A stretch of 64,000 nt of DNA from Planctomycetota bacterium. GTDB taxonomy: Bacteria; Planctomycetota; UBA11346. Shown in pieces: positions 34,938 to 42,773 of this stretch (position 1 is the stretch's first letter; every line of letters begins with the position of its first letter). Where the stretch lies: positions 48,908 to 112,907 of the forward strand of contig BJHQ01000017.1 of NCBI GenBank assembly GCA_014193115.1, written 5' to 3'. The notes below the pieces were generated by a model. The model searched no databases. It was given only the letters and a program-made list of their open reading frames with translations, and was not told the origin of the DNA. The translations under genes and the position numbers were made by a program.

Positions 34938-35088
34938 GCCACGACGAGAGAGGTGGGAAGAGGGCCTCGCGGCCCATTGCGGTGCTCTGCGTTTGAGCGA
35001 CACAGCCGTCGGACTCGCGTCCGAGTGGCTGCGCCCGGAGTCGAACCGGGAACCTCCGCAGTCAGGTATTCCCGCCAGCATTCGTGGC
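34938..35088 (-). ncRNA. Circularly permuted tRNA-like Y RNA opened at the anticodon loop (element C)
   Basis: The outer stem GCCACGA (35088-35082) / TCGTGGC is followed by the shared internal loop. Then in order: 3' anticodon strand TGCGG, a standard 5-nt variable loop AGGTT, T-arm CCCGG-TTCGACT-CCGGG, acceptor strand GCAGCC..CGGAC, tetraloop GCGA, GTCCG..GGCTGT, D-arm GCTC-AAACGCA-GAGC, one base, and 5' anticodon strand CCGCA. All canonical tRNA spacings are kept, but the 3' half precedes the 5' half. An extra GGGCC-GCGA-GGCCC hairpin sits in the opened loop. It resembles YrlA-type Y RNAs bound by Rsr/Ro60. Confidence 0.75.
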
Positions 35089-35105
35089 AAAAGGTGAAAG
35101 AACAA

Positions 35106-35234
35106 GAAGCGGCGAAAATGGCAGGATGTTTGTGACTGAGCTACGGCCGGTCGCCCATCCGCCGGGATTTGAACCCGGGACTTCCTGATCCGAAGAACAG
35201 GTGCTCTACCTGGAATCCTGCCGGCATCCGCTTC
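35106..35234 (-). ncRNA. Circularly permuted tRNA-like Y RNA opened in the D-loop (element B)
   Basis: The outer stem GAAGCGG (35234-35228) / CCGCTTC (35112-35106) precedes the internal loop ATGCC / ATTTTCG and an inner GGCAGGAT/ATCCTGCC stem. Then: D-loop GG and D-stem GAGC (35206-35203), a 7-bp anticodon-position stem with one mismatch closed by TTCG, a short variable loop, T-arm CCGGG-TTCAAAT-CCCGG, acceptor CGGATGG-GCGA-CCGGCCG capped by a GNRA tetraloop, TA, and D-stem GCTC (35141-35138). The Ro60-type stem therefore enters through the D-loop. The anticodon is replaced by a TTCG cap, so it cannot decode. Confidence 0.78.
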
Positions 35235-35252
35235 ATAGAACCGAAGGAAAAA

Positions 35253-35386
35253 GCCATGACGAAAGTGCCGTGATCGTTTCGTGCGTCTGCCATTTCCGCC
35301 ACGTCCTTGCGGACGGCCGGACTCGAACCGGCACAGCCTTGCGGCCACGAGGTGGGTGAACCTGGAATCACGACGGCATTCATGGC
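35253..35386 (-). ncRNA. Circularly permuted class II (Leu-like) tRNA-like Y RNA (element A)
   Basis: The outer stem GCCATGA (35386-35380) / TCATGGC is followed directly by TTTTT, a plausible terminator. The internal loop AATGCC / CTTTCG and an inner GTGAT/ATCAC stem follow. The tRNA part has a long variable arm GGCC-GCAA-GGCT, T-arm GCCGG-TTCGAGT-CCGGC, a 5-bp acceptor CGTCC-GCAA-GGACG capped by a GNRA loop, then TG and a Leu-type D-arm (GCG..CGC with an 11-nt loop). An AGGT-TCACCC-ACCT hairpin may be a reduced anticodon arm. It is the first RNA after the Ro60 gene. Confidence 0.7.
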
Positions 35387-35451
35387 GAAAGAGCATTTCA
35401 GGTATTAGCGAAAATTCACACCACTACACGCTCGACTCCTCGAAAAGGGGT

Positions 35452-35590
35452 CCCCACAAGCGAAGCGAGTGGGGTACGGCCGCCCGAGGAGCGGTGGGCG
35501 CAGAAAATCGCCGGAGGCGATGCGCCCACGTTTTCCACAGGAAAACGAGCGACGACCAAGGCCGGGGGGCCCGGGGGGCGAAGCCCACCG
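35452..35590 (-). repeat. Structured repeat cassette R, copy c
   Basis: The third copy of the cassette lies between the Ro60 stop and element A. It keeps the Y-like hairpin GTGGGCGCA/TGCGCCCAC with the ATTTTC bulge, the GTTTTCC hairpin and a variant of the CCCCAC..GTGGGG hairpin. A 15-bp part of the GC segment present in copies a and b is missing. Confidence 0.7.
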
Positions 35591-35605
35591 AAACAAAAGC
35601 CTCAT

Positions 35606-37159
35606 TCACAAAACTGCCTGTTCTACGACGCCGATCCAATGATCGCTGGCTAGCCGGCCTTCAGCGAACGCCGCGATGGTCGTGAACACCTCGTCGGAGA
35701 AACCTCCGATGTTGAGGATGTCCGGCCGGTCCGGCGCCTGAACCGCGCCATTGGGTTGCAGGTCCAGGCAGACCAGCTTGGCGCCCGGGTTGCGCGCCCG
35801 GAACGCCTGCCACTCGCGCAGCAAGGCGGTGCCGCGTTCGTGCGGATTCCGATCGATCCAGGATTCGTTGTCGGAAACCAGGATGATCAGCTCCGCCTTG
35901 GCCTTCCGGCGGTTCAGCTCGGCCACTGGCGCCGAGCAATCGGTGCCGCCGGACGGAAGCCCCGCCAACCGCTGGGCATTGGTCAGCACCGTGTCGCGAG
36001 GATTCAAGCGGATGTCCGCAATCGTATCGCTGAACGGAAGGACCTCTGCCCGCGGGTTCCGGCGCACCACCGCCGCCGCCATCAGGGCGGCGACATCGAT
36101 GCAGCGCACGGTGCTGGTTCCTGATCCCCGCCGGCCGGTGATCGGCGAGTGCATCGAACCCGACACGTCTGGGCACACCACGCACTGGGCTTCCACCGCC
36201 GGCACGTTGGCGATGGCGATCTCCATGGCGTCCTGCAGCGCATCGCGGACCTGGGTGGGCACACCCGCGTCCGCCTGCATGAACGCCACCAGCAACTGGT
36301 ACGGAAACACCCGGGCCTTGGCGATTGCTGCCGGATCGCGCAGGCGCTTGGCGACGAGATCCGCCATCCCGTCCACCTGGAACACGCCGTGGCGGACGAA
36401 GGCATTCAGGTTCATCCGCGTCGCCTGCCACGGCGACTGGCGGGCGACGGCCGCCCAGGCGGCGGTGTCGAGGGGTGCGCTGGTCAGCAGCTGGAAGGGC
36501 ACGTCCGGCACCGGCCGGGAGCGGTCCTGCTTCCACGCTTCAAAGGCCTGCACCGGAGCCGGCAGTGCCGCAGCGTCGTGCTCGCGGCCGATCAACCAGG
36601 CGTAGAAGGCCCGCCGCGTCGCGTCCTGCGGCTTGGGGTGGACCATCTTCACCAGGTCTGCAAAGGACGGATCGTTGCCGACGGTGGCGCCCAACAGGCG
36701 TTCATCGTCGAGGCGCTCCATCCACGCCCGCACCAGCTTCTTCGGCGCGGTGCCCAGGGACTTCCGGCCGGTCACGCCCGAACGGAGGATCTGGACGAAG
36801 GTCCGCACCATCTTCGGGGTGTCGCAGACCCGGGCGAAGACCTTCTTGAGCAGCTGCACATCGCGTACCGCCAATACCGCCAGCAACAGCGCCGGCAGGT
36901 CCTTCATGTGACCCGACCGGGCGTGGATCGCGACCTTGGCCAGGAAATCCACCGGCACCGCATTGGCCAGGGTCAGCACGGTGTCGAGCTGATCCTTGGC
37001 CTCGGCGTAAAAGGTGCCGTTCAGGCAGCCAGTGGCCGCGTACTGGGCCAGGGCGTGCTTGGGTGACAGGGCGAAAGCCGCGCCACCGGCGGCGTTGGTC
37101 GTGTCGGGCTTGGGCAGCAGGGCTCCCATCACCGACTGGAACAAGGACTTGTTGGCCAT
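35606..37159 (-). CDS. rsr: TROVE-domain Ro60/Rsr protein with vWA domain
   Basis: 517 residues from ATG 37159 (GGAGG upstream). The N-terminal TROVE HEAT-repeat ring covers about residues 25-300, with ALAQYAATGCLNGTFYA, IHARSGHMKDLPALLLAVLA and GRKSLGTAPKKLVRAW. The C-terminal von Willebrand A domain carries the MIDAS motif DVSGSM at residues 331-336, plus the Thr/Asp partners in GGTDCSAP and LVSDNESW. Ro60 proteins bind Y RNAs outside the ring and misfolded RNA ends in the cavity. The RNA array directly downstream should be its partner set. Confidence 0.95.
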   Translation of the reverse strand: MANKSLFQSVMGALLPKPDTTNAAGGAAFALSPKHALAQYAATGCLNGTFYAEAKDQLDTVLTLANAVPVDFLAKVAIHARSGHMKDLPALLLAVLAVRDVQLLKKVFARVCDTPKMVRTFVQILRSGVTGRKSLGTAPKKLVRAWMERLDDERLLGATVGNDPSFADLVKMVHPKPQDATRRAFYAWLIGREHDAAALPAPVQAFEAWKQDRSRPVPDVPFQLLTSAPLDTAAWAAVARQSPWQATRMNLNAFVRHGVFQVDGMADLVAKRLRDPAAIAKARVFPYQLLVAFMQADAGVPTQVRDALQDAMEIAIANVPAVEAQCVVCPDVSGSMHSPITGRRGSGTSTVRCIDVAALMAAAVVRRNPRAEVLPFSDTIADIRLNPRDTVLTNAQRLAGLPSGGTDCSAPVAELNRRKAKAELIILVSDNESWIDRNPHERGTALLREWQAFRARNPGAKLVCLDLQPNGAVQAPDRPDILNIGGFSDEVFTTIAAFAEGRLASDHWIGVVEQAVL

Positions 37160-37226
37160 GGGGACCTCCAGGGGATGCCTCATGGTTGCATGGCGCGTGC
37201 CAAGGTCGCTTCCAGACCGCGGCGAC

Positions 37227-37248
37227 TGTCATAACGCTTTATATGACA
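37227..37248. promoter_or_regulatory. Inverted repeat upstream of the Ro60 gene
   Basis: TGTCATA-N8-TATGACA is a perfect 7-bp inverted repeat centred about 78 bp before the Ro60 ATG, within an AT-rich region. It is of operator size. Upstream of it, two imperfect direct copies of TCAGAGAATATTCGC occur at 37291-37326. No sigma54 -24/-12 element of the RtcR type is visible. Confidence 0.5.
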
Positions 37249-37341
37249 ATTAGTTAATGAAATTTGGTGGCCGACCAGCAATCGCCGCTATTCAGAGAAT
37301 ATTCGCTTATCAGAGAATTATTTCGCTCACATGCGAACCGT

Positions 37342-38238
37342 TCAGTTGGCTCCGATGATCTGGTGGGTGCCAAACGGGCTGTCGCCGTCCGGACGCGGTT
37401 GGTGGGTCCAATGGCCCGACGGATCGCTGCCGCGGCAGATGATGGCGTTGTTGTTCCATCCCTTGCTGGAGCGGACGCTGGGCGGGCAATAACGGATGGT
37501 AAGGCCGCAGCGGCGGCGCGGGCCGAGATTGGCCGGCGACCCGTGACCAAGGAGATCGGAATGCACCGCCATCTGGCCGGAACGCAGCTTCACCAGCACG
37601 GGCGGATTCAATCCGTTGACGTCGGTGATGGTCTCCCACAGCACGTTGTCTTCGACAGCAGTGCTGAGGCGGCGGGGCAAGGTGCCGTACAGATGGCTCC
37701 CAGGCAGGTAGCTCATCGCAGCGTTGCCTTCATCGGCGTCGTCGATCGCCAGCCACACCGTCACCGTCCGGGCCGGGGTCATCGGCCAATACGGCGCATC
37801 CTGATGCCACTGGACCTGCTTGGGATCATGGGGCTTTTTGCAGAAATAATGGGTGCCCCAGGCGACGATGTCGGGGCCGATGAGGTCCTCGATGATGTCG
37901 AGGATCGCCGGCGCGGTGACGATGTCCCAGATCGTGCGGCAGCGGCTGTGGAAGCCGTTGATCGCGTAGTGGTCCTTGCCCGCCGCCAAGAAAACGTCCA
38001 GCAACCGTTCGAAATCCGCTTGGAGCGCACGGGCCTGATCTGGAGCGAAGACCGTGAAGGGCATCAAAAAGCCCTGTTCATCGAAGCGTTTGCGGGCGGC
38101 GCGGTCGAGGACCTTCCCTGGGCGATCGTCCAGGAACGGAGCGTAGGCAAGTTCGGGGCGTTCGACGATCACCCGGCTGGAGTCGGCGAGTTCCTTCAGC
38201 GTCGGGTGGGGAATGGTTGCAGCGGCGCTGGTGGTCAT
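37342..38238 (-). CDS. Phytanoyl-CoA dioxygenase (PhyH) family Fe(II)/2-oxoglutarate enzyme
   Basis: 298 residues. The iron-binding H-x-D is in VQWHQDAPYWPM and the distal His in HSDLLGHGSPANLGPRRRCGLTIRY, which also contains the 2-oxoglutarate Arg. YINGFHSRC-like and WLAIDDADEGNAAMSYLPGSH segments are typical of PhyH. The start is MTTSAAATIPHP at 38238. The divergent AraC-type gene suggests substrate-induced expression. The substrate is unknown. Confidence 0.88.
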   Translation of the reverse strand: MTTSAAATIPHPTLKELADSSRVIVERPELAYAPFLDDRPGKVLDRAARKRFDEQGFLMPFTVFAPDQARALQADFERLLDVFLAAGKDHYAINGFHSRCRTIWDIVTAPAILDIIEDLIGPDIVAWGTHYFCKKPHDPKQVQWHQDAPYWPMTPARTVTVWLAIDDADEGNAAMSYLPGSHLYGTLPRRLSTAVEDNVLWETITDVNGLNPPVLVKLRSGQMAVHSDLLGHGSPANLGPRRRCGLTIRYCPPSVRSSKGWNNNAIICRGSDPSGHWTHQPRPDGDSPFGTHQIIGAN

Positions 38239-38379
38239 CGTCGTATCATGGCCAGTCGGAACCCGACCAGACATGGCCGGCATGGCACCTGACCTGTCTG
38301 GAACGAGCGTCCCCGATCCGCCGCTTCGGAGCCAAGGCCACCGCTTTCGGGTCGAGGTCGACCCCGGCATGCTTTGCTC

Positions 38380-39186
38380 ATGGCGCTCAGCCCCGCCACG
38401 CCCCTGGTCGCCCCCGATCCCGATCTCGCTGGGTGGTCCTTCGCGCTCACCTGGGGCGGAACCACCCGCTGCGATCCGCGCTGGGATCAGGGCTGGCATC
38501 CCCAATCCGATATAAAAATCTATCGGATTCGCAGCGGTACCTGCCGTTATGATGCGGGCAGCGGCTGGCGTGACCTCGCTGCGGGGCCGTTGCACCTGAT
38601 CCCCAGCGGTCGGCACCGCCTCAGCTGCCCGAAGGTGATGCTGGTCGATTGGGTGCACGTCCGGATCGACCATCCTGGACTGCGCCGCCTCGCCGGCACC
38701 GACATCACCACCTGGACCAGGCCAGATGGCGCGCTGTGGATGACCCGCTGCCTGGCAGCGGTGACCGGCGCCGATCCTGCCGCCAGGCTCGGCATCATCG
38801 CCCTGCTGATCGACGGATTGGCCCGGCGGATCGACACGCACCAGCGCCACTCCGTCGCATCCGACCCGCGCCTGGCGGTGGCTGCTGACCATTTGAACCG
38901 GTACTGGGCTGAGCCCACCGCAGTGGCCACGGCTTCCGGTCTATCGGGACTGCATCCGGCGCATTTCCGGCGTCAATTCAAACGCGCCTTCGGCGCCTCG
39001 CCCCAGGGCTACGTCATGCATCGGCGGATGGAGGAGGCCCGGCGTGTGCTGGCGGATCCAAGCGTCACCGTCGCGGCTGCGGCCTTAGCGGCGGGCTATG
39101 CTGATCCCTTGGCGTTTTCCAAGGCATTCCGCCGATGGCATGGTCGCGGCCCACGCGAATGGCGGCGCCAGCCGGTGGCGCCGTGA
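38380..39186 (+). CDS. AraC-family transcriptional regulator
   Basis: 268 residues. An N-terminal cupin-like sensor domain (about 1-130, with WDQGWHP and GPLHLIPSGRHRLSCP) is followed by the double helix-turn-helix domain (VATASGLSGLHPAHFRRQFKRAFGASPQGYV and VAAAALAAGYADPLAFSKAFRRWHGRGPREWR). It diverges from the PhyH dioxygenase gene, with 141 bp between the two starts, so it probably controls that gene. The effector is unknown. Confidence 0.9.
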   Translation: MALSPATPLVAPDPDLAGWSFALTWGGTTRCDPRWDQGWHPQSDIKIYRIRSGTCRYDAGSGWRDLAAGPLHLIPSGRHRLSCPKVMLVDWVHVRIDHPGLRRLAGTDITTWTRPDGALWMTRCLAAVTGADPAARLGIIALLIDGLARRIDTHQRHSVASDPRLAVAADHLNRYWAEPTAVATASGLSGLHPAHFRRQFKRAFGASPQGYVMHRRMEEARRVLADPSVTVAAAALAAGYADPLAFSKAFRRWHGRGPREWRRQPVAP

Positions 39187-39199
39187 ATTGCAGGAGGTC

Positions 39200-40534
39200 C
39201 TACAACCGCCAGAGGGTCAATCCGGCCTCGGCCACGGCATGACGGTCGAAGATCGACTTCACGTCGAGCAGCGGCGCGGGAAGGCCGGTGGCGACCGCGA
39301 TCGCATGGGGATCGAGCTTGCGGATGGCCTGGTGGGCAACGGCGGCGATCACCCCGTCGCAGCGCGGCAACGGGTGCATCGGCACCGGATCGAGGCCGGT
39401 GGCGTCCCGGACCAGATCGGGATCGGCCACCGGATCGCAGATCAGCGGCTCGACGCCGTAGGTGCGCAATTCGGTAACGATGTCGGCGACCCGGCTGTTG
39501 CGAACGTCGGCGACATCCTCTTTGAAGGTGGCGCCGAGGATCAGCACTTTCGCGCCGGGCACCTGCCGGCCGCAGCGGGCGAGCAGCCGCACGCATTCGC
39601 CGGCGACGAAGGCGCCCATGCCGTCGTTGGTCCGGCGACCGGCCAGGATCACCTCGTCGTGGAAACCCACCGATTGGGCCTTGTGGGTCAGGTACCACGG
39701 ATCGACGCCGATGCAGTGTCCGCCGACCAACCCCGGCCGGAAATCCAGGAAGTTCCACTTGGTCCGCGCGGCTTTCAAGACGTCGCCGGTGTCGATATCG
39801 AGGCGATGGAACAGCATCGCCAATTCGTTCATCAGGGCGATGTTGAGATCGCGCTGGACATTTTCGATGACTTTCGCGGCCTCGGCGACCCGGATCGATT
39901 CGGCGCGATGGACGGTCTCGATGGAGGCGCCATAGATCCCGGCCACCAATTCCAATGTGCCCGCGTCGCAGCCGCTGACCACCTTCACCACCCGGGTGAT
40001 GGTGTGCTGGGTATCGCCGGGATTGATCCGTTCCGGGCTGTAGCCGACGAACAGATCCTTGCCCAGGCGCAGATGGCCTGATTTTTCCAGGTGCGGGACG
40101 ACGATCTCCTCGGTGGCTCCTGGATAGACCGTACTTTCGACGATCACCACCAGCGGGCGTTTGCGGGTGAACTTGGCGATGGTTTCGGCGCCGGCCAGCA
40201 GCGGCGTGAAGTCAGGACGCTTGGCGTCATCGACCGGGGTCGGCAGGGTCAGGATTGCGACGTTGGCGTCACCCAGGTCGAGCGGTTCGGCGGTGAAACG
40301 GATGCCGCTTTCGGCAATGGCCGCGTCGCCGACTTCGCCCAGCGGATCCCGCCCTTTGTTGAGCAGGTTGATCTTGCGCTGGTCGATATCGAAGCCGATC
40401 ACCGCGAAATGCTTGGCCAGGCAGCAGGCTAGCGGCAGGCCGACATATCCGAGTCCGACCACGGCGATGGCGGCCCTCCGCCGCAGCAGACGCTGGGCGA
40501 TATTGGCCACGGGATGCATCCCTGAACCTGCCAT
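39200..40534 (-). CDS. UDP-N-acetylhexosamine (nucleotide sugar) dehydrogenase, WbpA/WecC-like
   Basis: 444 residues. The NAD-binding motif is VVGLGYVGLPLA, and the active-site Cys is in GLVGGHCIGVDPWYLTHKA, the WbpA/WecC form of the motif. VESTVYPGATEE, YSPERINPGD and TFKEDVADVRNSR match the family. It makes a UDP-aminosugar uronic acid for surface polysaccharide. GAGG lies 6 nt before ATG 40534. No other polysaccharide gene is adjacent. Confidence 0.9.
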   Translation of the reverse strand: MAGSGMHPVANIAQRLLRRRAAIAVVGLGYVGLPLACCLAKHFAVIGFDIDQRKINLLNKGRDPLGEVGDAAIAESGIRFTAEPLDLGDANVAILTLPTPVDDAKRPDFTPLLAGAETIAKFTRKRPLVVIVESTVYPGATEEIVVPHLEKSGHLRLGKDLFVGYSPERINPGDTQHTITRVVKVVSGCDAGTLELVAGIYGASIETVHRAESIRVAEAAKVIENVQRDLNIALMNELAMLFHRLDIDTGDVLKAARTKWNFLDFRPGLVGGHCIGVDPWYLTHKAQSVGFHDEVILAGRRTNDGMGAFVAGECVRLLARCGRQVPGAKVLILGATFKEDVADVRNSRVADIVTELRTYGVEPLICDPVADPDLVRDATGLDPVPMHPLPRCDGVIAAVAHQAIRKLDPHAIAVATGLPAPLLDVKSIFDRHAVAEAGLTLWRL

Positions 40535-40731
40535 TTTGCGCCTCAAGCGACGTGGAGGTGATGCGTTGCGCTGGGGGATCGCCAAGATTCGAGAAGGTCC
40601 ATATGGGCAATCGTTGGAGTTTTCCATGGATCGTCAAACCCATGGACGGTTGGCGAAGAATCGACCCGGCGCGGTTCGCGCCAGCTCCGGCCCAGCGTTG
40701 CCCGCCGCCTCCGCCCCACCAGCCTGTACCG

Positions 40732-42708
40732 ATGCGCTTCCTTCTGGCGTTGCTTGCAGCCTGGACGGTCATCGCCGGCGAACCGGTGGTGCTCGGCGGG
40801 CCGGCGCCGCGCGCCGACGCGCTGCCAGGCTGGGCGGCAGCCACCGGCGTGTCCTGGGCTGCCGGAAGAGTCTCAGTCGTTGACGCGGTGGCCCGGCTGA
40901 ACGCCAGCGGCAATCCGACCCGTCTCGCCGCAGATGTGGCAGTGGGCCAAGAAGCCATCGAACTACCAGCCTTTTCAGGACCCTATTGGCAGGCGGTGGA
41001 AACGATCTGCGAACGGTTCCATCTCGACCTGAGGCCAGCACCGCTGCTCATCGAAGATCCCGTGCACCTCGCCTGGGGGGCCGCTGAGCTGGCCACCGCC
41101 AAAGGCCCGCGCCGGTGGCAGCCGGCCGGAGCGGTGGCGCTGTGGTGGGTGCCCGGCCCAGCCGGACAGGCCGAAGGCGACCTCCACAAATTGGCGCTGC
41201 GCCTGGAGCCACGCCTGGTCGAGAGCGAGGTCGGATCCGCCACCTGCACCTATGCCGATGACGCCGGCATGGTCACCGGCACCCTGACCCTGTCCCGGGT
41301 GGAGTCCTGGTCAGCAACCATCCCGATCACCACCGGCAACACCGTACCGCTGCGTTTCCGTGACCAGCCGGGGGAGCTGTCCCTGCTCCGCCAGGGCCAG
41401 TGGTCGCTGACCGTGGCCCTGCCCGAGGCGGCTTCGGTGGGTCCGCCGCGGCTGCGCCTGGAGCGCGAAGGCCAGCCGATCCGCATCCGCAGCGCCGGAC
41501 AGGACCGGCGCACCACTGAGGGCGTGGTCCAGGTGGTGCGCAGCCACCGGCTGACCGACCTGGTGGAGGGCGCCTACACCGTGCGATTGTCAGCCGACTG
41601 CCGCCTTGGTGAAGCCGAGCTTCCGTTCGCCGCCAAGGTGCCGAAACCATCAGCCGCCATCGGCGACGGCTCGACCAGGGCCACCTGGGACGCCGGCCGC
41701 CGGACCCTGGGCCAGGCCCTGGCGATGCTGCTCGCCCGTGGGCCGTCGCCGGCTGGAAACCCGATCCTGGCCGAACTCGGCGCGAATGTCCGTGCGACTG
41801 CCGATCTGCCGGCGTTCTCAGGCACCTGGTGGGAGGCGGTCCTGGCGGTCTGCCAGGCATTCGACCTGCGCATCCTGCCGGCGATGCCCATGGACAGCAG
41901 CGATGATCCGCTGCCGGTGCAGGTTGCGCCAGTGACCATCGGTCCACCCCGGGCGGGCCTGCCCGAACTCGACCGGTACCACGCCAGCGGAGCCCTGCTC
42001 GTCGAGCGCCTGCCGTCTTCGGGCACTGCCGCCGACCGCGGCAAACTGTCTCTGCGCCTGAGGCTCGAACCCGGCCTGGCCGAAGACGGCCTGTCAGCCA
42101 CGGTGTCGTGGAATGGCAAGGCGCAGTTCGGAACCATCCCCGTCGATCTCAACGTAACCGAGCCGGACAAGCAGCCCGATGAGCAGCGCCACCGCTTCGT
42201 CCGGCTGCCCGGCCGCGGCGGGATCATGGTCCGCACCCCCGGCCAGGCCGATTCCCGGAACAACCCGGTCCACCAGCTTTCCGCCGAGCTGCCGGCCGAC
42301 CCTGGCGGCCTGCGGATCAGCGGCACGGTGCGGCTGAACGGCCGCTCGACCGCGATGGCAGAAACGGTGGTGGCACCGGATGCGCCAGGCGTGCTCCACC
42401 TCGCCGATCCGCCGGTGCTGCTGCGCCTGCTGACCCCGAACCAGGCCCTGGAACTTGGTCTGGGCAATGCCCGCTGGCTGCTCGCTTCGGGCGTGACCGC
42501 CGACGAGGCGGAACTCATGACCGGTCCGGTGGATGGCCAGCTGGCCGCGGTCGAGCAACGCCCGCGTCCGCTGCCGGCCAGCGCCGGAAAACCCCGCCAG
42601 TTGGCCTGGCCGGTCCCCGGCGAAGGCGCTTTGCGGGTGATGCTGCAAGGCGCGGTCCCCGAAACCGGCATCATCCTGCCGCTGACGGTCACGGTCGATA
42701 TCCGGTGA
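40732..42708 (+). CDS. Large secreted protein with internal duplication, unknown function
   Basis: 658 residues after a signal peptide MRFLLALLAAWTVIAGEP. A repeated unit occurs twice: IELPAFSGPYWQAVETICE followed by FHLDLRP near residue 80, and ADLPAFSGTWWEAVLAVCQ followed by FDLRILP near residue 365. Each is preceded by a short helix and followed by a beta-rich region of about 230 residues. The rest is beta-rich with no catalytic motif. It may be a periplasmic or surface adaptor. The neighbours (cysS, UDP-sugar dehydrogenase) give no clue. Confidence 0.65.
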   Translation: MRFLLALLAAWTVIAGEPVVLGGPAPRADALPGWAAATGVSWAAGRVSVVDAVARLNASGNPTRLAADVAVGQEAIELPAFSGPYWQAVETICERFHLDLRPAPLLIEDPVHLAWGAAELATAKGPRRWQPAGAVALWWVPGPAGQAEGDLHKLALRLEPRLVESEVGSATCTYADDAGMVTGTLTLSRVESWSATIPITTGNTVPLRFRDQPGELSLLRQGQWSLTVALPEAASVGPPRLRLEREGQPIRIRSAGQDRRTTEGVVQVVRSHRLTDLVEGAYTVRLSADCRLGEAELPFAAKVPKPSAAIGDGSTRATWDAGRRTLGQALAMLLARGPSPAGNPILAELGANVRATADLPAFSGTWWEAVLAVCQAFDLRILPAMPMDSSDDPLPVQVAPVTIGPPRAGLPELDRYHASGALLVERLPSSGTAADRGKLSLRLRLEPGLAEDGLSATVSWNGKAQFGTIPVDLNVTEPDKQPDEQRHRFVRLPGRGGIMVRTPGQADSRNNPVHQLSAELPADPGGLRISGTVRLNGRSTAMAETVVAPDAPGVLHLADPPVLLRLLTPNQALELGLGNARWLLASGVTADEAELMTGPVDGQLAAVEQRPRPLPASAGKPRQLAWPVPGEGALRVMLQGAVPETGIILPLTVTVDIR

Positions 42709-42773
42709 ACTTGCGCCCACGCCAGTGGGATCGCAGTTGACCCGCGTCCGCTGATACCAGCATCCGCCCGCCC

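Noticed and set aside
34175..35685. Several long open frames on both strands in the RNA array
   Set aside because: They coincide with tRNA-like stems and repeated hairpin cassettes, have no protein-like composition, and frames on both strands are open only because of GC content.
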